In this document: piece after piece, positions 31,998-40,831 of the stretch
Numbering within the stretch: position 1 is the stretch's first letter
How the letters are laid out: the number at the start of each line of letters is the position of its first letter
Assembly: GCA_905233845.1 (NCBI GenBank)
Contig: CAJOFH010000015.1
Span: 1 to 50,945 of the forward strand
Direction of reading: 5' to 3'
From: an uncultured Muribaculaceae bacterium
GTDB taxonomy: Bacteria; Bacteroidota; Bacteroidia; Bacteroidales; Muribaculaceae
DNA length: 50,945 nt
The notes under the pieces: model-generated
Seen by the model: the letters and a program-made list of their open reading frames with translations, nothing else
Database searches by the model: none
What the model was told of the DNA's origin: nothing
Made by a program: the position numbers and the translations under genes

Positions 31998-34472
31998 GTG
32001 AGATGCCTTGGATTACATATTGTCAGTATTGTAGTGTTGTGCCTGAGTCCATTGACATCGGGTGCAGCCACTCACTTTATTCAAGGCAGCGTCACCGATG
32101 CTATCGATAGGACCTACATCACCGACGCCATTGTAAGAGTCAACTCCAAACAAGTCACCATCACCGATAAAATAGGTTTTTTTGCTCTCGAAGCATTAAC
32201 TGGCGACACCATTTTAATCGAGGCTTTAGGCTACGATCAACAACAACTCGTGATCAAAGGCAACGAGCCAGCGCTCATCCAATTTGCACTCATGCCACTG
32301 AACGTGAACCTTGATGAAATTATTGTTAGGGCAGGAAAATACTCCAAGAAAAATAATCCTGCAGTAGAGTTGGCAAAAGAGCTCATCAAGCGTCGCGATG
32401 AGGGCAAGTTGGAGAGGCTCGACAGTTATAACCGCACACGTTCCTGTCGAGTGGCTTACGGTCTTAACAATTTTTCGGAAAGCAAAGACAATCGTATCCT
32501 CAACGACTACCCATTTTTGGCGCAGTATGCCGACACTGTAATAATCAACAACAAACCACGGCCTGTGCTTCCCATCTCGGTGACCCATACCATAGTGAGC
32601 GAGCAAGGCGGCAAGGCTGTAACAAAGCGCGATAGCACCCTCAGCAGCACACATGCGGGACTTGACGAGAGCTTCGACATTAATGGCATTCAGGCCTTTC
32701 TTAACAAGATGATAGGCGAGGTCGATATCTTCCAAAATGACGTGCCATTCATGAACAACCGCTTTGTGAGCCCACTCTCAAACATAGGAACTACCTATTA
32801 CAAGTATTATTTAGGAGACACCATAATGGTTGACTCTGACAAGTGCGTTCAGCTCTCTTTCTCTCCCTTCACGCCACAGGCGATGGGTTTTAATGGCACT
32901 CTATATGTAGCTACCGATTCCACATACTTCGTCAAGAGAGTGGAGCTATCATTGCCCAATTCGATAAACCTAAACTTCGTTGGTGATATGACAGTCACTC
33001 AAACTTTCGACAAAGCATTGAAATGTACTCGTTTGCCCAAAGACGAGGAGATGGCAGTTGAGTTTCAAATCTTCAAGAACGCACAGACCCTCTATGCACA
33101 ACAGAACACAAGCTACGGAGACTACCGCCTTAATAACGGAGTCATGCCCATTAACTCTGGCGGCATGAAGATGGAGCATTTCGTCAGCGTCGATAGCATG
33201 AAACTGATGATTAACCAGCTGCGTAGTAACCGTCGTTTCTTCTGGTCGGAATATGCTATAAAGGCGATGGTGAAAGGCTACGTTCCTACAGCTGCTCGTG
33301 AACAAGACAGCTACGTTGACTTGGGGCCCATCTTTTCCATCTTCTCCTCCAACAAGCTCGAAGGGTTCCGCACACGAATTGGTGGCAGAACTACTACCAA
33401 GTTCAATCGCCACCTTTTCCTCAATGGTTATATGGCAATGGGATGGAAAGACCACAAACTCAAGTACCAAGCCAGAGCGGTCTACTCCATCACACCAAAA
33501 CAACAGTTCATTGAGGAATATCCCATCAAGGCACTCACGTTGCTACACCAGTACGACACTCACTTGATGGGTCATGACTTTGTATCATCACAGGCCGATG
33601 ACGTGCTCTTCGCCATCTCACGTGCTCCCGACGACAAACGACTCTATCGTCGCCTCACTATGCTCAGCTACAAACATGAACTGACACGAAACTTCATTGT
33701 TGACCTATCGTTAAGCCACAACAACTACAAAGCCACTGAATTTGTGCCTTTTATTGACGGAAACGACATAGAACTAGACCACTACAAAGCATGGCAGATA
33801 GGCATTAACTTGCGATATTCTCCTGGAGAAAAGTATATTATCAATTACGAAGGACGAACTCAAATAACTGAAGATGCGCCCATCTTTACTCTTTCACACA
33901 CATTCACTCCACGCAACTCGAAATTGGGCACTAGACTATCTAACCTAACAGAATTAGGCTTTCAAAAGCGTTTTTGGTTGTCAGCGGCAGGATATCTTGA
34001 TGTAATTGTCAAAGCCTCCAAGCAATGGAATAAAGTTCACTTCCTTGACCTATTAATTCCCAACGCCAACCTCACCTATAACATCGTGCCCGAAAGTTAC
34101 GCACTCATGAACGTTATGGAGTTTATCAACGACCAGCAGTTAGCTTGGGACATCACCTACCAGCTCAACGGAGCTATCTTCAACCGAATACCCTTGTTCA
34201 AAAAGCTGAAACTTAGGGAGGTCATATCCTTCCGCGGACTTTGGGGAAGTCTCAAAGATGACAACAACCCAGAACTCAACCCCGAGCTGTTGCGCCTACC
34301 ACCTGAAGTTGTTTATCAGCCTATGGGCAAAAGGCCCTACATGGAAATGAGTGTAGGAATAGGAAACATTCTGCGCATCTTGCGACTTGACTACGTGTGG
34401 CGGCTCACCTACCGCGACACCCCAGGCGTCGATCGCCACGGAATACGTTTCATGCTCCAGTTCTCCTTCTGA
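31998..34472 (+). CDS. Outer-membrane protein with carboxypeptidase-regulatory-like domain (DUF5686-like)
   Basis: This 824-aa protein with a GTG start has a signal peptide ending near SGAA. Residues about 27-105 are a carboxypeptidase-regulatory-like beta sandwich (IQGSVTDAIDRTYITDAIV). The remainder resembles the DUF5686 family: a helical stretch (PAVELAKELIKRRDE), a periplasmic part and a C-terminal beta-barrel ending in Phe (GIRFMLQFSF). It is only 7 nt after the acyltransferase, so it is likely the last gene of the cluster and could be its outer-membrane acceptor. No specific substrate can be read from the sequence. Confidence 0.8.
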   Translation: MRCLGLHIVSIVVLCLSPLTSGAATHFIQGSVTDAIDRTYITDAIVRVNSKQVTITDKIGFFALEALTGDTILIEALGYDQQQLVIKGNEPALIQFALMPLNVNLDEIIVRAGKYSKKNNPAVELAKELIKRRDEGKLERLDSYNRTRSCRVAYGLNNFSESKDNRILNDYPFLAQYADTVIINNKPRPVLPISVTHTIVSEQGGKAVTKRDSTLSSTHAGLDESFDINGIQAFLNKMIGEVDIFQNDVPFMNNRFVSPLSNIGTTYYKYYLGDTIMVDSDKCVQLSFSPFTPQAMGFNGTLYVATDSTYFVKRVELSLPNSINLNFVGDMTVTQTFDKALKCTRLPKDEEMAVEFQIFKNAQTLYAQQNTSYGDYRLNNGVMPINSGGMKMEHFVSVDSMKLMINQLRSNRRFFWSEYAIKAMVKGYVPTAAREQDSYVDLGPIFSIFSSNKLEGFRTRIGGRTTTKFNRHLFLNGYMAMGWKDHKLKYQARAVYSITPKQQFIEEYPIKALTLLHQYDTHLMGHDFVSSQADDVLFAISRAPDDKRLYRRLTMLSYKHELTRNFIVDLSLSHNNYKATEFVPFIDGNDIELDHYKAWQIGINLRYSPGEKYIINYEGRTQITEDAPIFTLSHTFTPRNSKLGTRLSNLTELGFQKRFWLSAAGYLDVIVKASKQWNKVHFLDLLIPNANLTYNIVPESYALMNVMEFINDQQLAWDITYQLNGAIFNRIPLFKKLKLREVISFRGLWGSLKDDNNPELNPELLRLPPEVVYQPMGKRPYMEMSVGIGNILRILRLDYVWRLTYRDTPGVDRHGIRFMLQFSF

Positions 34473-34550
34473 ACTCATTGTATTTCCCATTTTCTCAAGT
34501 TCATAAAGAAGACTAAATACTAATCCTGTATTTTTCTCGTTATATTATTA

Positions 34551-36959
34551 ATGGGAAAAATAATAAAGAAGATTGCCTTGCTGATGGTGCTTTGCGCTAC
34601 GGCATTGGCGATGAATGGACAGATAAAAATCTCGGGCATGGTTGTCGACGACCAAGACAACCCGGTCGAGTTTGCCGCCGTGCGCATAAGTGGCACGATG
34701 CTCGGTGTGAACACCGACCTTAATGGCAAGTATGAGATTTCGGTTCCCGAGAAAGACACTATTGAAGTGGTGTTCTCATGCATAGGCTATAGCGATGTCA
34801 AACGCCGTCTTATCAAGCCCGTGAGTCCTGTGATTCTGAGCCCCAAGATGTACAAGAAGACTATAGAGCTCCAGGAGGTTCAGGTTACCGAATACAAGAA
34901 GCAGACCAACACTATGCAGGACATTGACATCGAACTTGCAAAAATCACACCCAGCGCCAGCGGTAATGCCGTGGAAAACGTGATTACCACACAGGCTGGT
35001 GTGAGCAGCAAAAACGAGATGAGTGCCCAGTATATGGTACGCGGTGGCACCTATGACGAGAACAGCGTCTATATCAACGGCATAGAGGTCTATCGCCCCC
35101 AGCTCATCACTAACGGCCAACAGGAGGGACTGAGTATCATCAACGGCGACATGGTGCAAAAGGTAAACTTCTCGACTGGTGGATTCAACGCTGAGTACAG
35201 CGATAAGATGTCGAGTGTGCTCGACATTACTTACAAGGAGCCACAATCGTTTGAGGGAAGCATCAGCGCGAGTCTGCAAGGCGGGACGTTGACATTAGGC
35301 CACAGCAGCAGCAAGTTTTCACAGATGCATGGCGTTCGCTACAAGCGCAACTCGTCGATGCTTGGTTCGCTCGAGTCAAAAGGCGAGTATGACCCTCAGT
35401 TCTTTGACTATCAAACCCACATTGTGCTCAAGCCAAGCGAAAAGTTCAAAGTTTCGCTTCTGGGCAATGTGTCTATCAACGACTACCGTTTCACCCCTGC
35501 CAACCGTGAGACCAGCTTTGGTACTTCGACCAACGCCAAGTCGTTCCTCGTCTATTTCGATGGTCAGGAGAAAGATAAGTTCCATACCTATTTTGGAGCT
35601 TTACAGTTCAACTATAAGTTCAACGACAAAGGCACAGATATCACTCTCACTGGTAGCGCCTACCGCACCGACGAGCTCGTGTCCTACGACATTCACGGCG
35701 AATATTGGCTCGATCAGGCAGGCACCAGCGGTGAGGAAGGTGTGGGTGGCGAGTTAGGTGTAGGCAAGTATCACGAGCACGCCCGCAATCGCCTCAAAGT
35801 GAATGTATACAGCGCCTCACTAAAAGGGAACATAGGTATCAACAAGAACAATATCAGCTACGGACTCCAATTCCGCCATGATGTGTTCTACGAGCGCTCA
35901 CGCGAGTGGCAATGGCGCGACTCGGCAGGCTATTCACTGCCACACATCCCCGACGAGGTGAACGTGATCTACAACATGAGCTCAAGCAATGACCTAAGCA
36001 CCAACCGCTTTTCGGCATTTGTCCAAGACACCTATCGTCTTTACTCCAATTCTGGAGCCTTCACTTTCAATGTGGGCGTGCGCTACAGCTACTGGGACTT
36101 CAACAAAGAGTCGCTCATCTCGCCACGCTTCAGCATTGGCTATGTGCCTGAGCGCAACAACCGCTTTGCCCTGCGTCTGGCAGGAGGTCTTTATTACCAG
36201 TCACCATTCTATAAAGAATACCGCATTCAGACGATAGACGAATACGGCAACTCTGTGATAACCCTTAACAACGACATCAAGTCGCAGCGGAGCATCCATG
36301 TGATACTTGGCGGCGACTATTCGTTCCGCGCTTTGAACCGTCCGTTTAAGCTTACTTCGGAAGTCTACTACAAGAACCTGAGCAACATGATTCCTTACGA
36401 GGTCGACAACCTCAAGATGAACTATAGTGGCGTTAACTCGTCGAAAGGATATATTGCCGGTATCGACTTCAAGATTTTCGGACAGTTTGTCGAAGGTACC
36501 GACTCGTGGATTAGTTTCTCGTTGATGAAGACACAAGAGGAACTCAACGGCGTGAAAGTGCCGTTGCCTACCGACCAACGCTACAGCGTGGCGATATTCT
36601 TCACCGACTATGTCCCCAAGTACCCTCGCATCAAGTTCAGCCTCAAGGGCATCATCAGCGACGGTCTGCCCACAACGGCACCACTCAAGACACGCGACGA
36701 GAGCTACTTCCGTCAGCCCGCCTATAAGCGCGTTGACGTTGGCGCTTCTTATCTGCTCTTGGGCGAAGGACATAAGCCATCGAGTGGATTCTTCAGCCAC
36801 TTCAAGAGCATCTGGCTTGGACTCGACGTGTTCAATCTGCTCGACATCAGCAACGTGAGCAGCTACTATTGGGTTACCGATGTGAACCGCATCCAGTATG
36901 CCGTTCCTAACTACTTGACCCGCCGTCAGTTTAATGTTCGCTTGCAGATGAACTTCTAA
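34551..36959 (+). CDS. TonB-dependent outer-membrane receptor
   Basis: This 802-aa protein has a signal peptide (to about ALAMNG), a carboxypeptidase-regulatory-like domain (IKISGMVVDDQDNPVEFAAV), a plug domain (NVITTQAGVSSKNEMSAQY and VRGGTYDENSVYINGIEV), and a long barrel ending QFNVRLQMNF. No SusD-like partner follows, so it is a stand-alone receptor and not a SusC/SusD pair. A 78-nt gap separates it from the pigment cluster and a terminator follows. The ligand is not evident; DNA composition is GC-richer than the SUMF1 genes. Confidence 0.9.
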   Translation: MGKIIKKIALLMVLCATALAMNGQIKISGMVVDDQDNPVEFAAVRISGTMLGVNTDLNGKYEISVPEKDTIEVVFSCIGYSDVKRRLIKPVSPVILSPKMYKKTIELQEVQVTEYKKQTNTMQDIDIELAKITPSASGNAVENVITTQAGVSSKNEMSAQYMVRGGTYDENSVYINGIEVYRPQLITNGQQEGLSIINGDMVQKVNFSTGGFNAEYSDKMSSVLDITYKEPQSFEGSISASLQGGTLTLGHSSSKFSQMHGVRYKRNSSMLGSLESKGEYDPQFFDYQTHIVLKPSEKFKVSLLGNVSINDYRFTPANRETSFGTSTNAKSFLVYFDGQEKDKFHTYFGALQFNYKFNDKGTDITLTGSAYRTDELVSYDIHGEYWLDQAGTSGEEGVGGELGVGKYHEHARNRLKVNVYSASLKGNIGINKNNISYGLQFRHDVFYERSREWQWRDSAGYSLPHIPDEVNVIYNMSSSNDLSTNRFSAFVQDTYRLYSNSGAFTFNVGVRYSYWDFNKESLISPRFSIGYVPERNNRFALRLAGGLYYQSPFYKEYRIQTIDEYGNSVITLNNDIKSQRSIHVILGGDYSFRALNRPFKLTSEVYYKNLSNMIPYEVDNLKMNYSGVNSSKGYIAGIDFKIFGQFVEGTDSWISFSLMKTQEELNGVKVPLPTDQRYSVAIFFTDYVPKYPRIKFSLKGIISDGLPTTAPLKTRDESYFRQPAYKRVDVGASYLLLGEGHKPSSGFFSHFKSIWLGLDVFNLLDISNVSSYYWVTDVNRIQYAVPNYLTRRQFNVRLQMNF

Positions 36960-36986
36960 AAAACGTGCATTATTTACACGTTTTTT
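36959..36986 (+). terminator. Intrinsic terminator after the TonB receptor
   Basis: A nine-base-pair stem (36959-36967 with 36977-36985) and a 9-nt AT loop run directly into the T tract. The stop codon of the receptor is at its left edge. Confidence 0.9.
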
Positions 36987-36999
36987 CGCATAAAATCAC

Positions 37000-37007
37000 T
37001 AACTTTG
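37000..37007 (+). promoter_or_regulatory. Promoter -7 box for the ROK kinase
   Basis: TAACTTTG fits TAnnTTTG and lies 57 nt before the kinase start, just after the terminator. No clear TTG occurs 20 nt upstream. Confidence 0.55.
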
Positions 37008-37064
37008 TGCAGAATAAAAAATTACAAAATACAAAAACATTAACTAATTAAATCAGGAAACATT

Positions 37065-38027
37065 ATGAAACCCTATGTAATTGGTATCGACATGGGCGGA
37101 ACAAACACCGCTTTTGGAATCGTGGACGCACGTGGTACAGTAATCGCAAGCAGCTCAATCAAGACTGGTAAGCACTCAAAAATCGAGGACTACATCGATG
37201 AGCTCTACACCGAGATTAACCGTATCATCGTGGCTAATGACGCCGAAGGAAAAATCAACGGCATTGGTATTGGCGCTCCTAACGGCAATTACTTCACTGG
37301 CATGATAGAAGACGTTATTAACCTACCTTGGCCCACTCCAATACCTCTGGCTGACCTCATCTCAAAGAAGTTTGGCATTCCTTGCCTTATTACAAATGAC
37401 GCCAACGCTGCTGCAATTGGCGAGATGACCTATGGCGCAGCACGTGGCCTCAAGGATTTCATCATGATTACCTTGGGAACAGGCGTTGGTAGCGGTATCG
37501 TTGTTAACGGACAGATGGTATATGGCCACGACGGCTCTGCTGGTGAGCTTGGACACGTTATCATGAAGCGCAACAATGGCCGCATGTGCGGTTGTGGACG
37601 CGCTGGTTGCCTTGAGGCTTACTGCTCGGCTACTGGCGTAGCTCGCACAGCCCGCGAGTTCCTCGAGATTCGCGACGAAGACTCCTTGCTGCGTGAGTAC
37701 GACATCGATAGCATTACCTCGAAGGACGTTTATGACTGCGCAGTCAAGGGCGACAAGATGGCTATCGACATCTTCAACTATACTGGCACCATTCTTGGTG
37801 AGGCACTTGCCGACTTCGTTACCTTCTCGAGCCCTGAAGCATTCGTAATCTTTGGCGGCTTGACCAAGAGCGGTGACTACATCATGAACCCCATCCGCGA
37901 GGCTTTCGACAAAAACATCCTGAAAGTCTTCAAGGGCAAGGTTAAAATCCTTATCAGCGAGCTCAAAGAGAGCGACGCCGCAGTGCTTGGCGCATCTGCC
38001 CTCGGCTGGGAAATCAAGGAAGACTAA
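37065..38027 (+). CDS. ROK-family sugar kinase (glucokinase-like)
   Basis: This 320-aa protein has GIDMGGTNTAFGIV (ATP-binding loop), TNDANAAAIGE with the catalytic Asp, LGTGVGSGIVVNG, the GELGH block, and the zinc-binding CGCGRAGCLEAYCS motif that defines ROK kinases. Glucokinase is the commonest activity for this subgroup in Bacteroidales, but other hexoses are possible. It has its own promoter and is single in its direction until the glycerophosphodiesterase. Confidence 0.92.
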   Translation: MKPYVIGIDMGGTNTAFGIVDARGTVIASSSIKTGKHSKIEDYIDELYTEINRIIVANDAEGKINGIGIGAPNGNYFTGMIEDVINLPWPTPIPLADLISKKFGIPCLITNDANAAAIGEMTYGAARGLKDFIMITLGTGVGSGIVVNGQMVYGHDGSAGELGHVIMKRNNGRMCGCGRAGCLEAYCSATGVARTAREFLEIRDEDSLLREYDIDSITSKDVYDCAVKGDKMAIDIFNYTGTILGEALADFVTFSSPEAFVIFGGLTKSGDYIMNPIREAFDKNILKVFKGKVKILISELKESDAAVLGASALGWEIKED

Positions 38028-38031
38028 CATA

Positions 38032-38059
38032 AAGTAGGAAGTAGGAAGTAAGAAGTAAG
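38032..38059. repeat. Short AGTAGGA-type tandem repeat
   Basis: Heptamer units AAGTAGG / AAGTAAG are repeated four times after the ROK gene. Related stretches occur at 38947-38976 and, on the other strand, at 44716-44757. Most likely low-complexity intergenic expansion. Confidence 0.6.
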
Positions 38060-38106
38060 TCTTGGCTATTCCTAGCCCTAGTCATTCCTTGTTAATACTA
38101 AAAACT

Positions 38107-38135
38107 AATTGGGGTTGCGTTGTGTGACCCCAATT
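38107..38135 (+). terminator. Hairpin before the glycerophosphodiesterase
   Basis: A 9-bp perfect stem (AATTGGGGT at 38107-38115 and ACCCCAATT at 38127-38135) with an 11-nt loop is followed by TTATATAATTT. It may end the ROK transcript, although the T tract is poor, or form a leader structure just before the TTG start at 38153. Confidence 0.5.
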
Positions 38136-38152
38136 TATATAATTTATTGATT

Positions 38153-38941
38153 TTGAAAAAGGTCATTCTATACACTTTGGGGATTGTGGTGCTGCTTGCG
38201 GTAGCATTGCTGCTCTATGTGCGCGCCAACGAGCCTAATGTGCCCGACAACACCGTCATCGCCCACGCTGGCGGCAATATCGACTCGCTCACCTACACCA
38301 ACAGCCGCGAGGCAGTTGAGCACGCCATTACCCGTGGTGTGAAATTTATCGAACTCGACATCGTCATTTCGCCCGAAGGTGAGCCACTGGCGTTCCACTC
38401 GAGCGACGACATGATCGACACAATCTATTCCTGCGATCCGCCGCACATCGGCGAATTCACCGCTGCCCCACTCCGCGGCAAGAACGGCAAGACCTATACC
38501 CCTCTCACCTGGCGTGAAATCAACGAAATCTTCCTCTCCCACCCCGACCTCACCTTTGTGGTCGACAAAACCGACGACCCTGCCATGCTAGAAAAGTTCT
38601 TCCCAAAGCTCAAAGACCGCATGGTAGTGGAATGTTTCTCTATGGAGCGTTACAAAGAAGTAACTCAAGCCGGCTTCAAGCAAGCAATGCTCAGCGAGGA
38701 GGCAGTGAGCCCTGGCGCTGTGATAGCGCAAGACCTCAAGCATCTTTTCAATAGCGACGAGCCGCGTGTCGACATGATAGCCATAGGCCGCGACACCTAC
38801 AACACAAACCGCCCCCTGCGATGGTTCATCAAGCTGTGCAACATCCCCATGGCAATGTGGAGCGCAACCGACCAAAACCGCGCCAAGGAAATGTTCAACA
38901 ATGTCCCAACTCTAAGAATGCTTTACACCAACGAATTATGA
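38153..38941 (+). CDS. Membrane-anchored glycerophosphodiester phosphodiesterase
   Basis: This protein of about 262 aa has an N-terminal membrane segment (VILYTLGIVVLLAVALLLY) and then the GDPD TIM-barrel: IAHAGG with the first catalytic His, IELDIVIS (metal-binding Glu/Asp), and LAFHSSDD with the second His. It hydrolyses glycerophosphodiesters or related lipids on the outer side of the inner membrane. No ATG is available; TTG at 38153 puts the hydrophobic helix right at the N-terminus. The TTG at 38120 lies inside the hairpin loop and seems less likely. Confidence 0.82.
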   Translation: MKKVILYTLGIVVLLAVALLLYVRANEPNVPDNTVIAHAGGNIDSLTYTNSREAVEHAITRGVKFIELDIVISPEGEPLAFHSSDDMIDTIYSCDPPHIGEFTAAPLRGKNGKTYTPLTWREINEIFLSHPDLTFVVDKTDDPAMLEKFFPKLKDRMVVECFSMERYKEVTQAGFKQAMLSEEAVSPGAVIAQDLKHLFNSDEPRVDMIAIGRDTYNTNRPLRWFIKLCNIPMAMWSATDQNRAKEMFNNVPTLRMLYTNEL

Positions 38942-38946
38942 ATAAT

Positions 38947-38976
38947 AAAGTAGGAAGGATGAAGTAGGAAGGAAAT
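38947..38976. repeat. AGTAGGA-type repeat, second locus
   Basis: The unit AAGTAGGAAGG occurs twice in 30 nt directly after the GDPD gene, similar to the repeat at 38032. Confidence 0.5.
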
Positions 38977-38983
38977 AATTGTT

Positions 38984-39415
38984 TTAGCTACCGGCATCTT
39001 TGATGGTTTTGGTTATTGACGATAAAATTAATATTAACTCTGCACAATCTTTTCTTAAAGATTCATATAAATTTTTCGAAAGATAATCACCAAAGAACAA
39101 AACTTCAAGCCAATATTGAGTCTCATTGGCTTCCTTCAAAGCTATTGATAATTTATGCTTAAAATCTATTTTGCTTTCTGAAAAAACTGACTCAGCAATG
39201 TTTGCGCCTATAGATGTTCCGCTACGTAATACTTGTTTTCTAATCTCATCAATCTCCTTGCCTTTTAAAAATTGATATAATTTGACAATTCTCTTAGCAA
39301 ATTGCCTTGATTTAATGATTTTAATACCCCAGTTCGGGATAAGATTACTCCCAAATAGAAAGTTGCTTTGAGTGTTCGAGGTAAAAGCCTCGGATAGCTG
39401 TGGGCTTGTTGTCAA
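38984..39415 (-). CDS. Four-helix-bundle protein (23S rRNA intervening-sequence type)
   Basis: The recognisable domain runs from IIKSRQFAKRIVKLYQFLK through QVLRSGTSIGANIAES and ends KEANETQYWLEVLFFGDYL, the signature of the S23/IVP four-helix bundle family. These often sit in rRNA intervening sequences but also occur alone. Its natural start codon appears to be missing: the reading frame runs back into the IS982 remnant and the only start candidate is a TTG at 39415 inside it. The domain itself (about 115 residues) looks complete. The insertion probably removed the original start. Confidence 0.7.
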   Translation of the reverse strand: MTTSPQLSEAFTSNTQSNFLFGSNLIPNWGIKIIKSRQFAKRIVKLYQFLKGKEIDEIRKQVLRSGTSIGANIAESVFSESKIDFKHKLSIALKEANETQYWLEVLFFGDYLSKNLYESLRKDCAELILILSSITKTIKDAGS

Positions 39416-39650
39416 AGAAGCAATAAGCCCCCATGGCTGAGATGAGGTTCATCAGGAAGTTGTGGATCGAGCGGTGTCTGGAGTGTACCAGGTCGGCAGT
39501 GTCCTTGAGCAGGTCGTTGATGATCTCAATGACGTATCGCTTGCGCAGCATCACCTTGTCATACAGTGGCATAAGCCTGTTCTTCATGTTGGATCTCAGC
39601 CCCGTGACGATGTGCGTTCCGTTCTCAAACAGGAACTCGAAGAGCCTCAA
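39345..39650 (-). pseudogene. IS982-family transposase, C-terminal remnant
   Basis: About 100 codons match the C-terminal third of IS982 transposases: HIVTGLRSNMKNRLMPL, RKRYVIEIINDLLKDTADL, HSRHRS and MGAYCFFDNKPTA. The N-terminal two thirds, with the first catalytic Asp residues, are missing. The 5' end of this fragment is joined to an unrelated 27-codon start (39625-39708). Confidence 0.85.
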
Positions 39651-39708
39651 GGGCCTGTTGTCCCTCGCTGCGGGACAGCATTTCTTTTATTTCTTGGATG
39701 GTTTTCAT
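39625..39708 (-). pseudogene. N-terminal fragment of an unknown gene
   Basis: The minus-strand ATG at 39708 opens MKTIQEIKEMLSRSEGQQAL, continues EALRVPV, and stops at 39625. The first 22 residues look like a real protein start with an amphipathic helix, and a TAATTTTG box lies just upstream (39720-39727). The frame then collides with the transposase remnant, so the gene was probably cut by the insertion. I do not recognise the family. Confidence 0.4.
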
Positions 39709-39719
39709 AATTCTGGTTG

Positions 39720-39757
39720 CAAAATTAACCATTGTGCGTGAAAAAACGTTACCTTTG
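39720..39757. promoter_or_regulatory. Back-to-back -7 boxes between gene fragment and hydE
   Basis: On the minus strand TAATTTTG (plus 39720-39727) and on the plus strand TACCTTTG (39750-39757) both fit TAnnTTTG. The plus box would serve hydE with a leader of about 20 nt. Neither has a clear TTG at 20 nt distance. Confidence 0.45.
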
Positions 39758-39781
39758 TGGCAATAAAATCATGATTTTGTC

Positions 39782-40813
39782 TTGAAAAGTCAGTCCTTGA
39801 ATAGCGTCGAGCTCACTCGTGCCGGCATCGTTGACATGTTGTCAACAGTGCCTGCCAGCGTGGTCTATGCCAGTGCCGACCAGATGCGGCAGGCCGCGGT
39901 GGGCAGCGATGTGCACCTGCGCGGACTGATAGAGTTCTCCAACATCTGCCGCAATAATTGTTTGTACTGCGGCATTCGTCGTGGCAACCATGCTGTGGAG
40001 CGTTACCGCATGGATGATGACCAGTTGGTCGATATTGCCCGTCGAGCCGTTGACATGGGCTTCCAGACGATTGTGCTACAATCGGGCGAGGACCTGCACT
40101 ATGACGCCGACCGCATGTGTCACATCATTGAGCGCATCAAGGCTATGGATGTGGCTCTGACGCTAAGCATCGGGGAACGGGAGTATGCCGATTACCGGGA
40201 CTTCCGCAATGCGGGAGCCGATCGCTACCTGATGCGCATCGAGACAACCGACGTCGACCTGTACCATCGTCTCAATCCGGGCATGAGTTGGCAACACCGC
40301 CACGAGTGCCTGTTGATGATACGTGAGCTGGGCTATGAGTTGGGCTCGGGTATTATGGTTGGCTTGCCGGGACAGACCATTGAGTCAATCGCCGATGACT
40401 TGCTTTACCTCAAGGACATCGGTGTGGATATGGCTGGCATAGGGCCTTTCATTCCTCATCCAGCCACACCGCTGGCCCACGAGCAAGGCGGCACGCTCGA
40501 GCTGGCCCTGCGCACGATGGCTGTCATGCGCCTGTTGCTGCCCGACATCAACATCCCTGCCACCACTGCTATGGAGAGCCTGCACCCCAAGGGACGCATC
40601 ATGGCGCTGCAAGCTGGTGCCAATGTGGTCATGCCCAATGTCACCGAGGGGGAGTACCGCCGCCTGTATGAGTTGTATCCGGGCAAAATCTGTGTTAACG
40701 ACACGCCTCTGCATTGCCGCACCTGTATCGGCCTCAAGATCCAAAGCATCGGCAGGACCATTGGGCAGGGTTGGGGTGGACATGGCACTCACAAGAACAA
40801 TATTCACCAATAA
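39782..40813 (+). CDS. hydE: [FeFe]-hydrogenase maturation radical SAM protein HydE
   Basis: This 343-aa protein with a TTG start has the radical SAM motif Cys56-x3-Cys60-x2-Cys63 (CRNNCLYC) preceded by LRGLIEFSNI, the typical HydE text. Further signatures are VLQSGEDLHYD, LMRIETTDVDLYHRLNPG, IMVGLPGQT and the C-terminal CRTCIGLKIQSIGR. HydE helps build the H-cluster of [FeFe] hydrogenase from a cysteine-derived complex. No hydF, hydG or hydrogenase gene is present in this window, so the partners must lie elsewhere. BioB/PylB-like relatives are less likely because the wording matches HydE closely. Confidence 0.93.
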   Translation: MKSQSLNSVELTRAGIVDMLSTVPASVVYASADQMRQAAVGSDVHLRGLIEFSNICRNNCLYCGIRRGNHAVERYRMDDDQLVDIARRAVDMGFQTIVLQSGEDLHYDADRMCHIIERIKAMDVALTLSIGEREYADYRDFRNAGADRYLMRIETTDVDLYHRLNPGMSWQHRHECLLMIRELGYELGSGIMVGLPGQTIESIADDLLYLKDIGVDMAGIGPFIPHPATPLAHEQGGTLELALRTMAVMRLLLPDINIPATTAMESLHPKGRIMALQAGANVVMPNVTEGEYRRLYELYPGKICVNDTPLHCRTCIGLKIQSIGRTIGQGWGGHGTHKNNIHQ

Positions 40814-40831
40814 TAAAAATACTACAATAAG

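Noticed and set aside
34551-36959. SusC of a polysaccharide utilisation locus
   Set aside because: No SusD-like gene, glycoside hydrolase or regulator follows; a terminator and a ROK kinase come next.
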